Shown: in pieces, positions 35,553 through 44,054 of the stretch
Position numbering within the stretch: the first letter of the stretch is position 1
Layout: each line of letters starts with the position of its first letter
Assembly: GCA_934098745.1 (NCBI GenBank)
Contig: CAKOPG010000006.1
Coordinates: 13,683-77,682, forward strand
Origin: an uncultured Bacilli bacterium
GTDB lineage: Bacteria > Bacillota_I > Bacilli_A > RF39 > UBA660
DNA: 64,000 nucleotides
Direction: 5' to 3'
The notes under the pieces: model-generated
The model's input: only the letters and a program-made list of their open reading frames with translations
Database searches by the model: none
Told to the model about the DNA's origin: nothing
Translations under genes and position numbers: made by a program

Positions 35553-37160
35553 ATGATTAATTACAATAATAGTAGTATAGTGCAAAGTTTAAGACAATAT
35601 GAAATGTTTGCAAATAGTTTAAATTTAGTAAAAACAAAGGAAGAACATGACATGATTGTCAAGCAACTTACTAAATTAGAAATAAAGATAATTGAACTTA
35701 CTAATGAAGTATATGAAGAAGAATATTCTACTTTAGTTAATAAAGAATGTGGCCTTTTGGATGAAGAAAAAAGAAGACTAACAATGTTAATTGATTTAAT
35801 CAATCAAAGACTTTCATATGTCGAAAAAAGATGCAATGATCACTACAAACTAACTGGAAATAGTATAGATATTCAAGACGTACTGGGAGCAGATACTTTA
35901 GATGAATTAGAGGAACGAATCAAAATAATAGATAAATATAATAAAAATAAAAAATTAGAAAAAGAATTACAAGAGGAAACAGAATCACTAACTAATAAAA
36001 TTTCTTTAGCAAGTAAAAAAATAGAAATTAATAAAAAAGTAAACCAAGAATTAGAAGAGAAATTTAAAGAAACTATTTCAAATGCTCTTGAAAAATTAGG
36101 ATTATATTCTTTGTTAGAAACAAAAGAAGAAATAGAATATTCATACTATGAAACAGAAAAATCATTAACATTAGCGGAATTAAATCTTGAAACAGCTAAA
36201 ACTCATCCAATGAATATCTTAAATGATTGTGAAAAAATGCTTACTGATATTCGCGAAGATTATTTAAAATATAAAGATAAAATAAATATTATTAAATTAA
36301 TTGAAACATATAATGAAGAAGTTACAACATATGAAGAATTACTCAGAAAACGTAGTCAAATTAATGATCTATTTAAAAGTATCAGAAACGAACAGTTGAT
36401 TAATATGACTGCAGAAACGATTAAAACACAATACAATACAATCTTAATGGAACAACAAGATATCAATACTTTTAATGATTTAACACAAGAAAAAAGCAGA
36501 AAAACAGAGGCCTTAAGTGAAATTGAAGAAGAAAATAATAGTGAAGAATTTCAAAATGTTTTGAAAGTATTGATTGAAAATGAAAAAAGAAAACAAGCTA
36601 AAATAGAAGAAGAACAAAAAAAGATTGAAGAAGAAGAAAGAAAACGTAAATTAGAAATCGAAAGAAAACGTCAAGAAGAAATATTAAAAAGACAAAAAAT
36701 AATTGAAGAAGCTAGGAAAAAAGAAATAGAAAAACGCACAAAAGAATTATTGCGAGAACAACAAAAATCTGTTTTACAAGCAAAAAAAACAGATGAAAAA
36801 TCAAATGTAAGTTTTGAAACAATAAAAGATATAACCAATAATTATAGCGATGAAGAAGAGGCATCATTAGAAAGAAGAGATGTTAATTCTAAAGAAGAAG
36901 ACAAAAAGAATTTCTTGAATCAAATTGCAAAAAATTCTGATTTTACAAATGATATAAATAAGCAAGAAAATAGTGAAAAAACTAGAGTAGACATTGAAAA
37001 AGAATTATTTGCAGAGTTTAATGATAAAAAAGAAAAACCAGTAGATAATAAATTGCCAGATGTATCTTTAGATGAATATATGAAAAATTTTGATGAAAAA
37101 GAAATTAATATGAAGGAAAACATCTTTGATGATAATATGTTTCCTAGCATTCCCGTTTAA
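35553..37160 (+). CDS. Uncharacterised coiled-coil protein 1
   Basis: A 535-residue soluble protein I do not recognise. Residues 1-330 are mostly predicted helix with heptad-like leucine/isoleucine spacing. Residues 335-425 form a very highly charged single helix (runs of E, K and R such as KIEEEQKKIEEEERKRK). The last 110 residues are acidic and probably disordered, ending in NMFPSIPV. There is no signal peptide or membrane segment, so it is cytosolic, perhaps a scaffold or chromosome/division-linked protein. The downstream gene encodes a similarly built protein. A near-consensus promoter suggests abundant expression. Confidence 0.85.
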   Translation: MINYNNSSIVQSLRQYEMFANSLNLVKTKEEHDMIVKQLTKLEIKIIELTNEVYEEEYSTLVNKECGLLDEEKRRLTMLIDLINQRLSYVEKRCNDHYKLTGNSIDIQDVLGADTLDELEERIKIIDKYNKNKKLEKELQEETESLTNKISLASKKIEINKKVNQELEEKFKETISNALEKLGLYSLLETKEEIEYSYYETEKSLTLAELNLETAKTHPMNILNDCEKMLTDIREDYLKYKDKINIIKLIETYNEEVTTYEELLRKRSQINDLFKSIRNEQLINMTAETIKTQYNTILMEQQDINTFNDLTQEKSRKTEALSEIEEENNSEEFQNVLKVLIENEKRKQAKIEEEQKKIEEEERKRKLEIERKRQEEILKRQKIIEEARKKEIEKRTKELLREQQKSVLQAKKTDEKSNVSFETIKDITNNYSDEEEASLERRDVNSKEEDKKNFLNQIAKNSDFTNDINKQENSEKTRVDIEKELFAEFNDKKEKPVDNKLPDVSLDEYMKNFDEKEINMKENIFDDNMFPSIPV

Positions 37161-37195
37161 TTATGATTAAGAATTAAATATAAGGAGGTGATTAT

Positions 37196-38830
37196 GTGGA
37201 AAATAATAGTAATCTAACAAAACTAATAAAAATGAAAGCAAGAGCACTAGAAATAAGTGATGATTCAAAAGAACAAAATCTAAGAGAATATGCTACCTTA
37301 GCAATGAAAATATCAAAAAAGGATTATGAAGCACTAATAGACAAAATAAAAAAATCATTTCAACATAATCATACTCTAGAAGAAGAATATACATACTTAG
37401 AAGAGATTGAACTAGATTATCAACAATTACAAGAAAGATACAATGATTTTAAAGGAACATATCAAAAATACTCTATAGTACCATTAGAATTACCGGATTT
37501 TGAAAATATTGATATTTTAGCAATAAAAAAAAGAAAGAATATTATTTTGTATTATTTAATAAATCAAAGAAATATTGATAACGTAAACAAAAAAATAGAA
37601 TACTACAGTAACTCATTAGCCGAAGCAGAACAATTAAAAATAAGAATAGCAGAAATAATTTCCCGCCTAGAAAAAGAGTTATTGAACCTATTTTTAACAT
37701 CAGAAGGTAGAATGAATCAAGATGGCATGAGTAAACCAATAAATACCATTACAGAATATAAAAATAGCGAATTAGATCTTAATCTTTTAATAGGAAATAA
37801 AACATTCCTTGATGAAACAATAGAAAAAGTTGAACAACAAAGAAACGAGGCTGAAGAAAACTTAAAAGCAACAGAAATATGCTACAACAATCTCCGAAAC
37901 GAAGAGAGCCGAAATATTCTTCAAACAGCTACCAAAGAAACTATTAAATTAAGATATAAATTAGTACTGCTTCGTATTGCAAGTATCATTGCAAACCAAG
38001 AAACAGATTATTACAAAAGTATTACTAAAAGGCAAAATTTAATAGATTTAATAAATTATCGAAAAAACTGTTTAAAAACACTAGGAATAGAATTATTAAT
38101 TGATCCAATGACTAGAATAAAAATATCAGAACAGTTATCTAAAATTGCTTCATATGAAGAAAATTCAAAAAGAATTTCTGAATTAAGAGAAAAAATAAAT
38201 AATGTAAGTTTAGAATTAGAAGAATTAACATATCAGAATAAAGCATTTAAAGCTGCCTTATCTCAAAAGGTAGAATATATAAAAAATGATTCATTCCATG
38301 TTGGACAAAGCATATCAAATGAAAATCATTTACAAAGAGATTCAAAAAAAATTAATACTAAACATAATAATGCGACACAACCTAATAAAGTAATCTCAAT
38401 CTTTAGTCCACCACCAAACATGAATAGCGTAATAATTAATCAAAAAACAAAAAGTGTAATAAAGCGTATATATGAATTACTTTCTGCAAGAAAAAAAATA
38501 GAAACAAAGCCAATTAGTAAAAAAGAAGATATTGAATTTGGGCTAGCAAACATAAAATCAAGCATTAAACCATCCAATCAAATTATTATTCCGTCACCAC
38601 CAATTATGGATGAAAAAGAAACAGAATCACTTTTTGAAGATATGACAACGGAACCATTTAAAAAAATTTCATTTTTCGATGAAAAAAGGGAAGAGGAAAT
38701 ACAACCACAAAACGCAACAAATAATCAAGAAAAAATAAACTCTGTTGTTGATGAAAGTTTTTGGCCAACAATTGATTCAATTGAATTAACAGACAAAGAA
38801 CAAAAAGTAAGAAGCAGAAAGGTTGCTTAA
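37196..38830 (+). CDS. Uncharacterised coiled-coil protein 2
   Basis: A 544-residue cytosolic protein of the same build as its upstream neighbour: helical coiled-coil body to about residue 360, then a low-complexity, proline- and acid-containing tail. It ends with a short aromatic-proline motif (ESFWPTIDS near residue 525) that recalls NMFPSIPV at the end of protein 1. It starts with GTG at 37196; the ribosome site TAAGGAGGTGATT at 37181 is essentially a full complement of the 16S rRNA tail, whereas the overlapping ATG at 37194 leads to an early stop. No enzyme motif is seen. The 35-bp gap indicates one operon. Confidence 0.85.
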   Translation: MENNSNLTKLIKMKARALEISDDSKEQNLREYATLAMKISKKDYEALIDKIKKSFQHNHTLEEEYTYLEEIELDYQQLQERYNDFKGTYQKYSIVPLELPDFENIDILAIKKRKNIILYYLINQRNIDNVNKKIEYYSNSLAEAEQLKIRIAEIISRLEKELLNLFLTSEGRMNQDGMSKPINTITEYKNSELDLNLLIGNKTFLDETIEKVEQQRNEAEENLKATEICYNNLRNEESRNILQTATKETIKLRYKLVLLRIASIIANQETDYYKSITKRQNLIDLINYRKNCLKTLGIELLIDPMTRIKISEQLSKIASYEENSKRISELREKINNVSLELEELTYQNKAFKAALSQKVEYIKNDSFHVGQSISNENHLQRDSKKINTKHNNATQPNKVISIFSPPPNMNSVIINQKTKSVIKRIYELLSARKKIETKPISKKEDIEFGLANIKSSIKPSNQIIIPSPPIMDEKETESLFEDMTTEPFKKISFFDEKREEEIQPQNATNNQEKINSVVDESFWPTIDSIELTDKEQKVRSRKVA

Positions 38831-38844
38831 ATAAAGGAGAAAAT

Positions 38845-39087
38845 ATGAAATTAGAAATAAATAAAATTGTTACTTTGGGAAATAATGAGGAATACCTAAT
38901 TGTTGATAAAGTGGAAAAAGATAACAAAGAATATTATTACATTGCCGAAGTAAATGAAGATGGTACTGATATCAAAGATAATTACAAAATTGTATGTGCT
39001 TCATACGAAGATGATAACATCTTTTTAGATGAAGTCATTGGTGAAGATAAATTGAAGTCAATTTTACCATTGTTTGTTAAAGAATAA
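38845..39087 (+). CDS. DUF1292 (YrzB-like) small protein
   Basis: An 80-residue acidic protein with the DUF1292 pattern: an early strand pair EYLIVDKVEKDNKEYYYIAEV, then DDNIFLDEVIGEDKLKSILPLF. DUF1292 proteins are small, widespread in Bacillota and of unknown role. It follows coiled-coil protein 2 by 14 bp with AAAGGAG in front and ends in a terminator. Confidence 0.85.
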   Translation: MKLEINKIVTLGNNEEYLIVDKVEKDNKEYYYIAEVNEDGTDIKDNYKIVCASYEDDNIFLDEVIGEDKLKSILPLFVKE

Positions 39088-39094
39088 CTAGATT

Positions 39095-39117
39095 AATGCC
39101 AAATTAGGCATTTTTTC
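39095..39117 (+). terminator. Terminator of the coiled-coil operon
   Basis: AATGCC (39095-39100) with GGCATT (39107-39112), six-base loop, then a T run that continues into the next -35. Confidence 0.8.
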
Positions 39118-39146
39118 TTGACAAAATAATAAATATTTAATATAAT
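39118..39146 (+). promoter_or_regulatory. rplM-rpsI promoter
   Basis: TTGACA (39118-39123), 17-bp spacer, TATAAT (39141-39146): full consensus. Confidence 0.85.
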
Positions 39147-39152
39147 CATAAT

Positions 39153-39249
39153 CGGTACATTTTATATCTTTTAAATTTACGTATTGGGAACACGGAAATG
39201 GCGAAGATAAATTAAATTTTATATTTTATATAACAAAGAAGGAGAAAAA
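39153..39249 (+). ncRNA. Possible L13 autoregulatory leader
   Basis: About 97 nt of untranslated leader before rplM contain a GC-richer block (GTATTGGGAACACGG and ATGGCGAAGAT) within A/T sequence, with ATATCTT/AAGATA arms able to pair. Firmicutes carry an L13 leader that binds ribosomal protein L13 here. Assignment rests on position and composition rather than a motif I can verify. Confidence 0.45.
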
Positions 39250-39687
39250 ATGAAAACATTCATGCAAAGTAAAGAAACTGTTACTAGAAATTGGTATGTT
39301 ATAGATGCCAAAGATATTGCCTTAGGTAGAGTAGCAGCTAAAGCAGCATCAATGTTAAGAGGAAAACATAAAGTTACATACACACCTCACATTGATTGCG
39401 GAGACTATATTATAATTATTAACGCAAAAGATGTCCTATTGACAGGAAACAAATTAGAAGGCAAAAAATACTATAATCACAGTAGATATGCCGGAGGATT
39501 AAGAACAAGAACAGCTAAGGAAATGGTTGAATCTTATCCAGTAGAAATGGTTGAAAGAGCAGTAAAAGGCATGCTTCCACACAACAGATTAGGAAGACAA
39601 ATGTATAAAAAACTATTTGTGTATGATGGTCCAGAACATCCACATATGGCCCAACAACCAAAAGAAATTAAGGTAGGGAGAGAGTAA
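39250..39687 (+). CDS. rplM: Ribosomal protein L13 (uL13)
   Basis: A 145-residue large-subunit protein that acts early in 50S assembly. Family markers: RNWYVIDAKDIALGRVAA, HIDCGDYIIIINA, YYNHSRYAGG and MLPHNRLGRQM. AGAAGGAG precedes the ATG. rpsI follows after 2 bp, the universal L13-S9 pairing. Confidence 0.98.
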   Translation: MKTFMQSKETVTRNWYVIDAKDIALGRVAAKAASMLRGKHKVTYTPHIDCGDYIIIINAKDVLLTGNKLEGKKYYNHSRYAGGLRTRTAKEMVESYPVEMVERAVKGMLPHNRLGRQMYKKLFVYDGPEHPHMAQQPKEIKVGRE

Positions 39688-39689
39688 AT

Positions 39690-40115
39690 ATGGCAAATAA
39701 TACAAAAAATAGAACATTTTATGGAACTGGTAGAAGAAAAAGTTCAGTTGCTAGAGTTAGAATTATGCCAGGAAGTGGAAAAATAACTGTAAATGGTAGA
39801 GATGTAAATGAATACATGCCATTTGAAGTTTTAGTAATGGACTTAAAACAACCGCTAGAATTAACTAATAATACTGAAACATTTGATATTGATTGCAATG
39901 TTTCTGGTGGCGGATTTTCAGGACAAACAGGTGCTATAAGATTAGGAATAACTAGAGCACTTTTAGAGTATGATAAAGTAAATGAAGGAAAAGAAGATAG
40001 TTATAGAAGTGTTCTTAAAAAAGCTGGAATGGTAACTAGAGATCCAAGAAGTAAAGAAAGAAAGAAACCAGGTTTAAAAGCAGCAAGACGTGCACCACAA
40101 TTCTCAAAGAGATAG
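39690..40115 (+). CDS. rpsI: Ribosomal protein S9 (uS9)
   Basis: A 141-residue small-subunit protein whose C-terminal tail reaches the P-site tRNA. It shows YGTGRRKSSVARVRIMPGSG, VSGGGFSGQTGAIRLGITRA, and the end RRAPQFSKR with the invariant SKR terminus. GGGAGAG lies before the ATG. Confidence 0.98.
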   Translation: MANNTKNRTFYGTGRRKSSVARVRIMPGSGKITVNGRDVNEYMPFEVLVMDLKQPLELTNNTETFDIDCNVSGGGFSGQTGAIRLGITRALLEYDKVNEGKEDSYRSVLKKAGMVTRDPRSKERKKPGLKAARRAPQFSKR

Positions 40116-40132
40116 TTTTGCATTACAAAAGC

Positions 40133-40161
40133 AAAAGCTCCAAATATTTGGGGCTTTTTTT
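40133..40161 (+). terminator. rplM-rpsI terminator
   Basis: AAAAGCTCCAAA pairs with TTTGGGGCTTTT (one G-T pair) across a two-base centre and continues into a T run. Confidence 0.85.
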
Positions 40162-40318
40162 GTATTTTAACAATTATTCCAACTATTAAAAAATATTTTT
40201 AATAATAATATAAGTGATAACATGTATATACTTTTTATTTAATAAAAAAACATAAAAGTGAAAGTAAAAATGTGACGTTTTATTAAAATATATTTTTTTA
40301 TAAAAATAATGATAAATA

Positions 40319-40347
40319 TTGCTAAAAAAAAAGATATATGTTAAAAT
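40319..40347 (+). promoter_or_regulatory. tRNA-Glu promoter
   Basis: TTGCTA (40319-40324), 17-bp spacer, TAAAAT (40342-40347) preceded by TGT, an extended -10. Confidence 0.6.
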
Positions 40348-40370
40348 AACTTATATCTCAAAAAAATTAT

Positions 40371-40446
40371 GGCCTGTTGGTGAAATGGTTAACACATTAC
40401 CCTCTCAAGGTAACATTCATGGGTTCAAATCCCATACAGGTCACCA
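40371..40446 (+). tRNA. tRNA-Glu (anticodon CTC)
   Basis: 76-nt cloverleaf: GGCCTGT pairs with ACAGGTC, D-arm with GGTTAACAC, anticodon stem TTACC/GGTAA around CTCTCAA, T-arm GGGTTCAAATCCC, encoded CCA. The anticodon CTC reads GAG only; low-GC genomes usually rely on TTC alone, so this is probably a second Glu isoacceptor. Confidence 0.92.
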
Positions 40447-40483
40447 TTTAGTATATAACAGTCTTTATTTAAGACTATTTGAA

Positions 40484-40515
40484 CTATTAACAACACATTG
40501 TTAGTAGTTTTATTT
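40484..40515. terminator. Terminator after tRNA-Glu
   Basis: CTATTAACAA (40484-40493) with TTGTTAGTAG (40498-40507), CACA loop, tail TTTTATTTT. A second small stem AGTCTT/AAGACT lies just upstream (40460-40476). Confidence 0.75.
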
Positions 40516-40523
40516 TATCCAAA

Positions 40524-41027
40524 TCAATTACTAAAAAAGAACAATAACATCACTACAAATAGATAATTAAATCGATATTTAAGTTTGTATTTTAGTGAAA
40601 TTAACATTTCACCTCCACCGATAACTTTATCTACCATATTAACAACAACACTTTCGGGATATTTCGGTAATTTATAATATATTGGAAACATATGGCTAAC
40701 TATAATATTTTTTTCCATCTCAGTTATATCAAAAAATTCGGAAGAAGTGTCGAGAGCCTTTTTTGGATGCCTAAAAGTATCTAAGAAACGATTAATTTTA
40801 CTTCTTTCATCTCCCTCTAAATAGAAATCATGTAATAAACCACCACGTGCAACAGCTACATAATTTAAATGAAGTTTTTTAGCAATCTTATAAGCGTAAT
40901 ATGAAACTTTCAAAGAATGTTCCAATCTACTTATTCCATGGTGTTCTATATTATAAGTTTTTTTAAAATTATTATCCCTAAGTATAGATTTAACTATACT
41001 TTTATATTTTTTATCAACAATAACCAA
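40524..41027 (-). CDS. HD-domain hydrolase
   Basis: A 167-residue protein with the HD metal-binding pattern: HHGISRLEHSLKVSYYAYKIA, then GGLLHDFYL and IIVSHMFP, giving the H...HD...H set for a phosphohydrolase. Substrate is not evident; such proteins often act on nucleotides. The reading frame opens with TTG at 41027; GAAGGGAAG lies about 11 bp upstream and no ATG is available in frame nearby. The last 20 residues are hydrophobic. It converges on the tRNA-Glu terminator and diverges from pyrG. Confidence 0.8.
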   Translation of the reverse strand: MVIVDKKYKSIVKSILRDNNFKKTYNIEHHGISRLEHSLKVSYYAYKIAKKLHLNYVAVARGGLLHDFYLEGDERSKINRFLDTFRHPKKALDTSSEFFDITEMEKNIIVSHMFPIYYKLPKYPESVVVNMVDKVIGGGEMLISLKYKLKYRFNYLFVVMLLFFFSN

Positions 41028-41091
41028 CAGATATCAAGCTTCCCTTCAAACTACTATAAAATTTTACTACAAATAAATTTGATTGTCAAAT

Positions 41092-41134
41092 TTGTCAAGT
41101 ACGGGTATTCAAATTATAAATAAAATGTTATAAT
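41092..41134 (+). promoter_or_regulatory. pyrG promoter region
   Basis: TTGTCA (41092-41097), 17-bp spacer, TATAAA (41115-41120); a second -10, TATAAT (41129-41134), lies 9 bp further. Two overlapping starts are possible. No clear attenuator is visible in the 50-nt leader. Confidence 0.5.
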
Positions 41135-41186
41135 TAAAAAGAGCCTACAGAACTCTCAAGAAAGTTTTAGAGGTGATTTTTTATTT

Positions 41187-42794
41187 ATGACAAAATATGT
41201 ATTTGTTACCGGAGGAGTAGTTTCAGGATTAGGAAAAGGAATAACAGCTTCTTCAATAGCCTTATTGTTAAAATCAAGAGGATATAAAATATTTATGCAA
41301 AAATTTGATCCATACTTTAATGTTGATCCAGGAACAATGAATCCTATTCAACATGGAGAAGTTTTTGTTACTTATGATGGTTGCGAGACAGATTTAGATT
41401 TAGGTCATTACGAAAGATTTATTGATGAAGAATTAAATTATAGCTCCAATATCACAAGTGGCAAAATATATTCACATGTTATTGAAAAAGAAAGAAAAGG
41501 AGACTATTTAGGAGCAACTGTCCAGATGGTCCCTCATATAACAAATGAAATAAAAAATAAAGTCTTTGAAGCTGGTGTATCAAGCCAAGCCGATATTGTA
41601 ATAACAGAAATTGGTGGAACAGTTGGTGATATTGAATCCCAACCATTTATTGAAGCATTACGTCAAATACAATATGAACTAGGTAAAGAAAATACTTTTT
41701 TCTGTCACTGTACACTAGTTCCATATTTATATGGATCTGGAGAATTAAAAACAAAACCAACTCAAAATAGTGTCAAAGATTTAAGAAATATGGGAATTAC
41801 CCCTAATGCACTTGTTTGCAGAGTTCCATACAACACAACAGATCATTTAAAAGAAAAATTATCACTATTTTGCTCAATACCTAAAGAAAATATAATTGAT
41901 TCCGTAGACGTTCACAATATTTACCAAATTCCTATAAATTACTATGAACAAAAAATAGATGAAATAATTTTAAAACAATTTAAGTTAGAATTAAAGCCAG
42001 CAAATTTAACTCAGTGGAAAAAACTTATAAATACAGTTGATAATTTAAAGGATGAAATAGAAATTGCTCTCGTTGGAAAATATGTTGAATTACATGATGC
42101 ATACTTATCTGTAAATGAGTCTTTAATGCATGCAGGATATGCCTATAATAAAAAAATAAAAGTAAATTGGATAGACTCAGAAAAATTGGAAAATGAGTCA
42201 ATCGACTTGCAAAACATTTTCAAAAACAGTAAAGGAATTTTGGTTCCGGGAGGTTTTGGCATTCGTGGAATCGAGGGAAAAATAAAAGCTATAAATTATG
42301 CTAGAACAAAAAACATTCCGTTTTTAGGTATATGTTTGGGTATGCAATTAGCCGTTATTGAATTTGCTAGAAATGTATGTAATATAAAAGAAGCAAACTC
42401 TACAGAATTTGATCCATTAACCAAAGAACCAATTATTGATTTAATGGCTAATCAAAAATCAATAACAAACATGGGAGGAACATTAAGACTTGGAAATTAC
42501 GATTGTACCATAAAAAAAGATACGCTTGCCTATAAAAACTATCGACAAGAATTAATAAAAGAACGTCATCGTCATCGTTATGAGTTTAATAATGAATATA
42601 AACAAATTTTAGAAGAAAATGGTATAGTATTTTCCGGTATTAATACTCAATCTAATTTAGTAGAGATTATTGAAATCCCAACGCATAAACATTTTATAGC
42701 ATGTCAATTTCATCCGGAGTTCAAATCTCGTCCTAATAATCCTCATCCGCTATTTTTATCATTTATTAAAGCAAGCATTGGTACTAAAAAATAA
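41187..42794 (+). CDS. pyrG: CTP synthase
   Basis: Makes CTP from UTP with ATP and glutamine, 535 residues. The synthetase domain begins KYVFVTGGVVSGLGKGI (P-loop) and contains the GTVGDIESQPFIEALRQ motif. The glutamine amidotransferase domain begins near residue 290 (EIALVGKYVELHDAYLSV), with the catalytic cysteine in GICLGMQLAV, and the histidine-glutamate pair in CQFHPEFKSRP. GAGGTGA lies 13 bp before the ATG, a long spacing. Confidence 0.98.
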   Translation: MTKYVFVTGGVVSGLGKGITASSIALLLKSRGYKIFMQKFDPYFNVDPGTMNPIQHGEVFVTYDGCETDLDLGHYERFIDEELNYSSNITSGKIYSHVIEKERKGDYLGATVQMVPHITNEIKNKVFEAGVSSQADIVITEIGGTVGDIESQPFIEALRQIQYELGKENTFFCHCTLVPYLYGSGELKTKPTQNSVKDLRNMGITPNALVCRVPYNTTDHLKEKLSLFCSIPKENIIDSVDVHNIYQIPINYYEQKIDEIILKQFKLELKPANLTQWKKLINTVDNLKDEIEIALVGKYVELHDAYLSVNESLMHAGYAYNKKIKVNWIDSEKLENESIDLQNIFKNSKGILVPGGFGIRGIEGKIKAINYARTKNIPFLGICLGMQLAVIEFARNVCNIKEANSTEFDPLTKEPIIDLMANQKSITNMGGTLRLGNYDCTIKKDTLAYKNYRQELIKERHRHRYEFNNEYKQILEENGIVFSGINTQSNLVEIIEIPTHKHFIACQFHPEFKSRPNNPHPLFLSFIKASIGTKK

Positions 42795-42823
42795 AAAAAT
42801 ATAATAAAAATGAAACAATGTGT

Positions 42824-42893
42824 TATAATTAATGAAAGAAGTGTTTAATTAAACATAAATTATAACTAAAACACTTATAATTTATTGGGGAGG
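42824..42893 (+). promoter_or_regulatory. Promoter and strongly structured leader of the glucosyltransferase gene
   Basis: An extended -10 (TG-T-TATAAT, -10 at 42824-42829) places the start near 42836. The 60-nt leader can form AAGTGTTT (42839-42846) with AAACACTT (42869-42876), or ATAAATTATAA (42855-42865) with TTATAATTTAT (42875-42885). The two helices interleave and share two bases, so they form a pseudoknot or exclude each other. A palindrome GTTTAATTAAAC (42843-42854) offers a third fold. The ribosome site GGGGAGG (42887-42893) directly follows. Confidence 0.55.
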
Positions 42894-42897
42894 CTGC

Positions 42898-44037
42898 ATG
42901 GAAAAAAAACGTATTTTAATAACATATGCTACTTATGGCTCTGGTCATAAAACAGTTGCCAATTATCTTTATGATTATTTAATAAAATACAGCAATTATG
43001 AAATTAAAATAATTGACTTAATGGATTATGAAAATATTGTAGGACTTATCAGCAAAAAAATGTTTGAACAAAATTTCAAACACCGAACAAGCAGTGCTAT
43101 TTTTAGTATAATTTATGAATTATTTGATTTTAAAACAACAACATTACCCTATAAATCAGTTACTAAATCAATATTTAAAAATAAAAAACTAAAGGAAGAC
43201 ATCGTTTCATTCAACCCAGATCTTTTAATATCAACTCATTTTTTTGGAAACATAATTCTTGGTATGTTAAATAGGAAAGGTCTTACTAATACTAAAATCA
43301 TTAGTATAATTACTGATTATAAATCTCACGAAATGTGGATTAAAGATGAAAAATCAATTGATGCTTTAATAGTTACTAATGATATTGTAAAAAATGATTT
43401 AATTAGCAAGGGTATTGATAGTAATAAGATATATTCATATGGAATTCCAATATCTGAATCATTCAACAATACTGATACAAACATTGCAATAAAAGAAAGA
43501 TATCATGTTAAAAATGGTAAAAAAATATTTCTTTTCTTTGCTGGCGGAAGTTTAGGATCATCATTTTCGTACAAATATTTAAAAAGATTATTAGAAGAAG
43601 AATATGATATAAATATTATATACGTTTGTGGTAAAAATGAAAAGTTAAAGAAGAAAACTGAAAAATTGATAGAAAAAAATCATTATCAAAATGTAATTGT
43701 TTTAGGTTTTTCAAAAGAAGTAAATAATCTTTTAAATATATGTGATGTCGTCATTACTAAACCAGGAGGTCTAAGTATAACAGAGAGTTTAGAAATGAAA
43801 AAACCTATGCTTTTAATACCAGGAAATGGTGGAAATGAAATATATAATGCCAAATTTGTTTGTAAAAATGGTTATGGAATAAATTGCCAAACACCAAGAA
43901 AATTAGCTAAAACAGTAGGAAAAGTATTAAAAAGAAAGCATGTAATTTTAAATATGAAAAGAAAATTAAATAACTATAATGATAATAAATCGATTGAAAA
44001 AATATATAAGCTATCAAAGAAAATGTTAAAACATTAA
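42898..44037 (+). CDS. ugtP: Processive diacylglycerol glucosyltransferase, UgtP/MGDG-synthase family
   Basis: A 379-residue GT28-family membrane-associated enzyme that adds glucose (or galactose) to diacylglycerol to make glycolipids and the lipoteichoic acid anchor. The N-terminal MGDG-synthase domain has ILITYATYGSGHKTVANYL and LISTHFFGN. The sugar-nucleotide domain has FFAGGSLGSS, VLGFSKEVNNLL, and ITKPGGLSITESLEMKKPM. The sugar donor cannot be read out. GGGGAGG precedes the ATG, and glyA starts 17 bp after it. Confidence 0.9.
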   Translation: MEKKRILITYATYGSGHKTVANYLYDYLIKYSNYEIKIIDLMDYENIVGLISKKMFEQNFKHRTSSAIFSIIYELFDFKTTTLPYKSVTKSIFKNKKLKEDIVSFNPDLLISTHFFGNIILGMLNRKGLTNTKIISIITDYKSHEMWIKDEKSIDALIVTNDIVKNDLISKGIDSNKIYSYGIPISESFNNTDTNIAIKERYHVKNGKKIFLFFAGGSLGSSFSYKYLKRLLEEEYDINIIYVCGKNEKLKKKTEKLIEKNHYQNVIVLGFSKEVNNLLNICDVVITKPGGLSITESLEMKKPMLLIPGNGGNEIYNAKFVCKNGYGINCQTPRKLAKTVGKVLKRKHVILNMKRKLNNYNDNKSIEKIYKLSKKMLKH

Positions 44038-44054
44038 AAGGAAGTGTAAAATAG

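Noticed and set aside
40319..40504. 61-codon frame over the tRNA-Glu region
   Set aside because: It runs through the promoter and the entire tRNA gene; the tRNA is certain.
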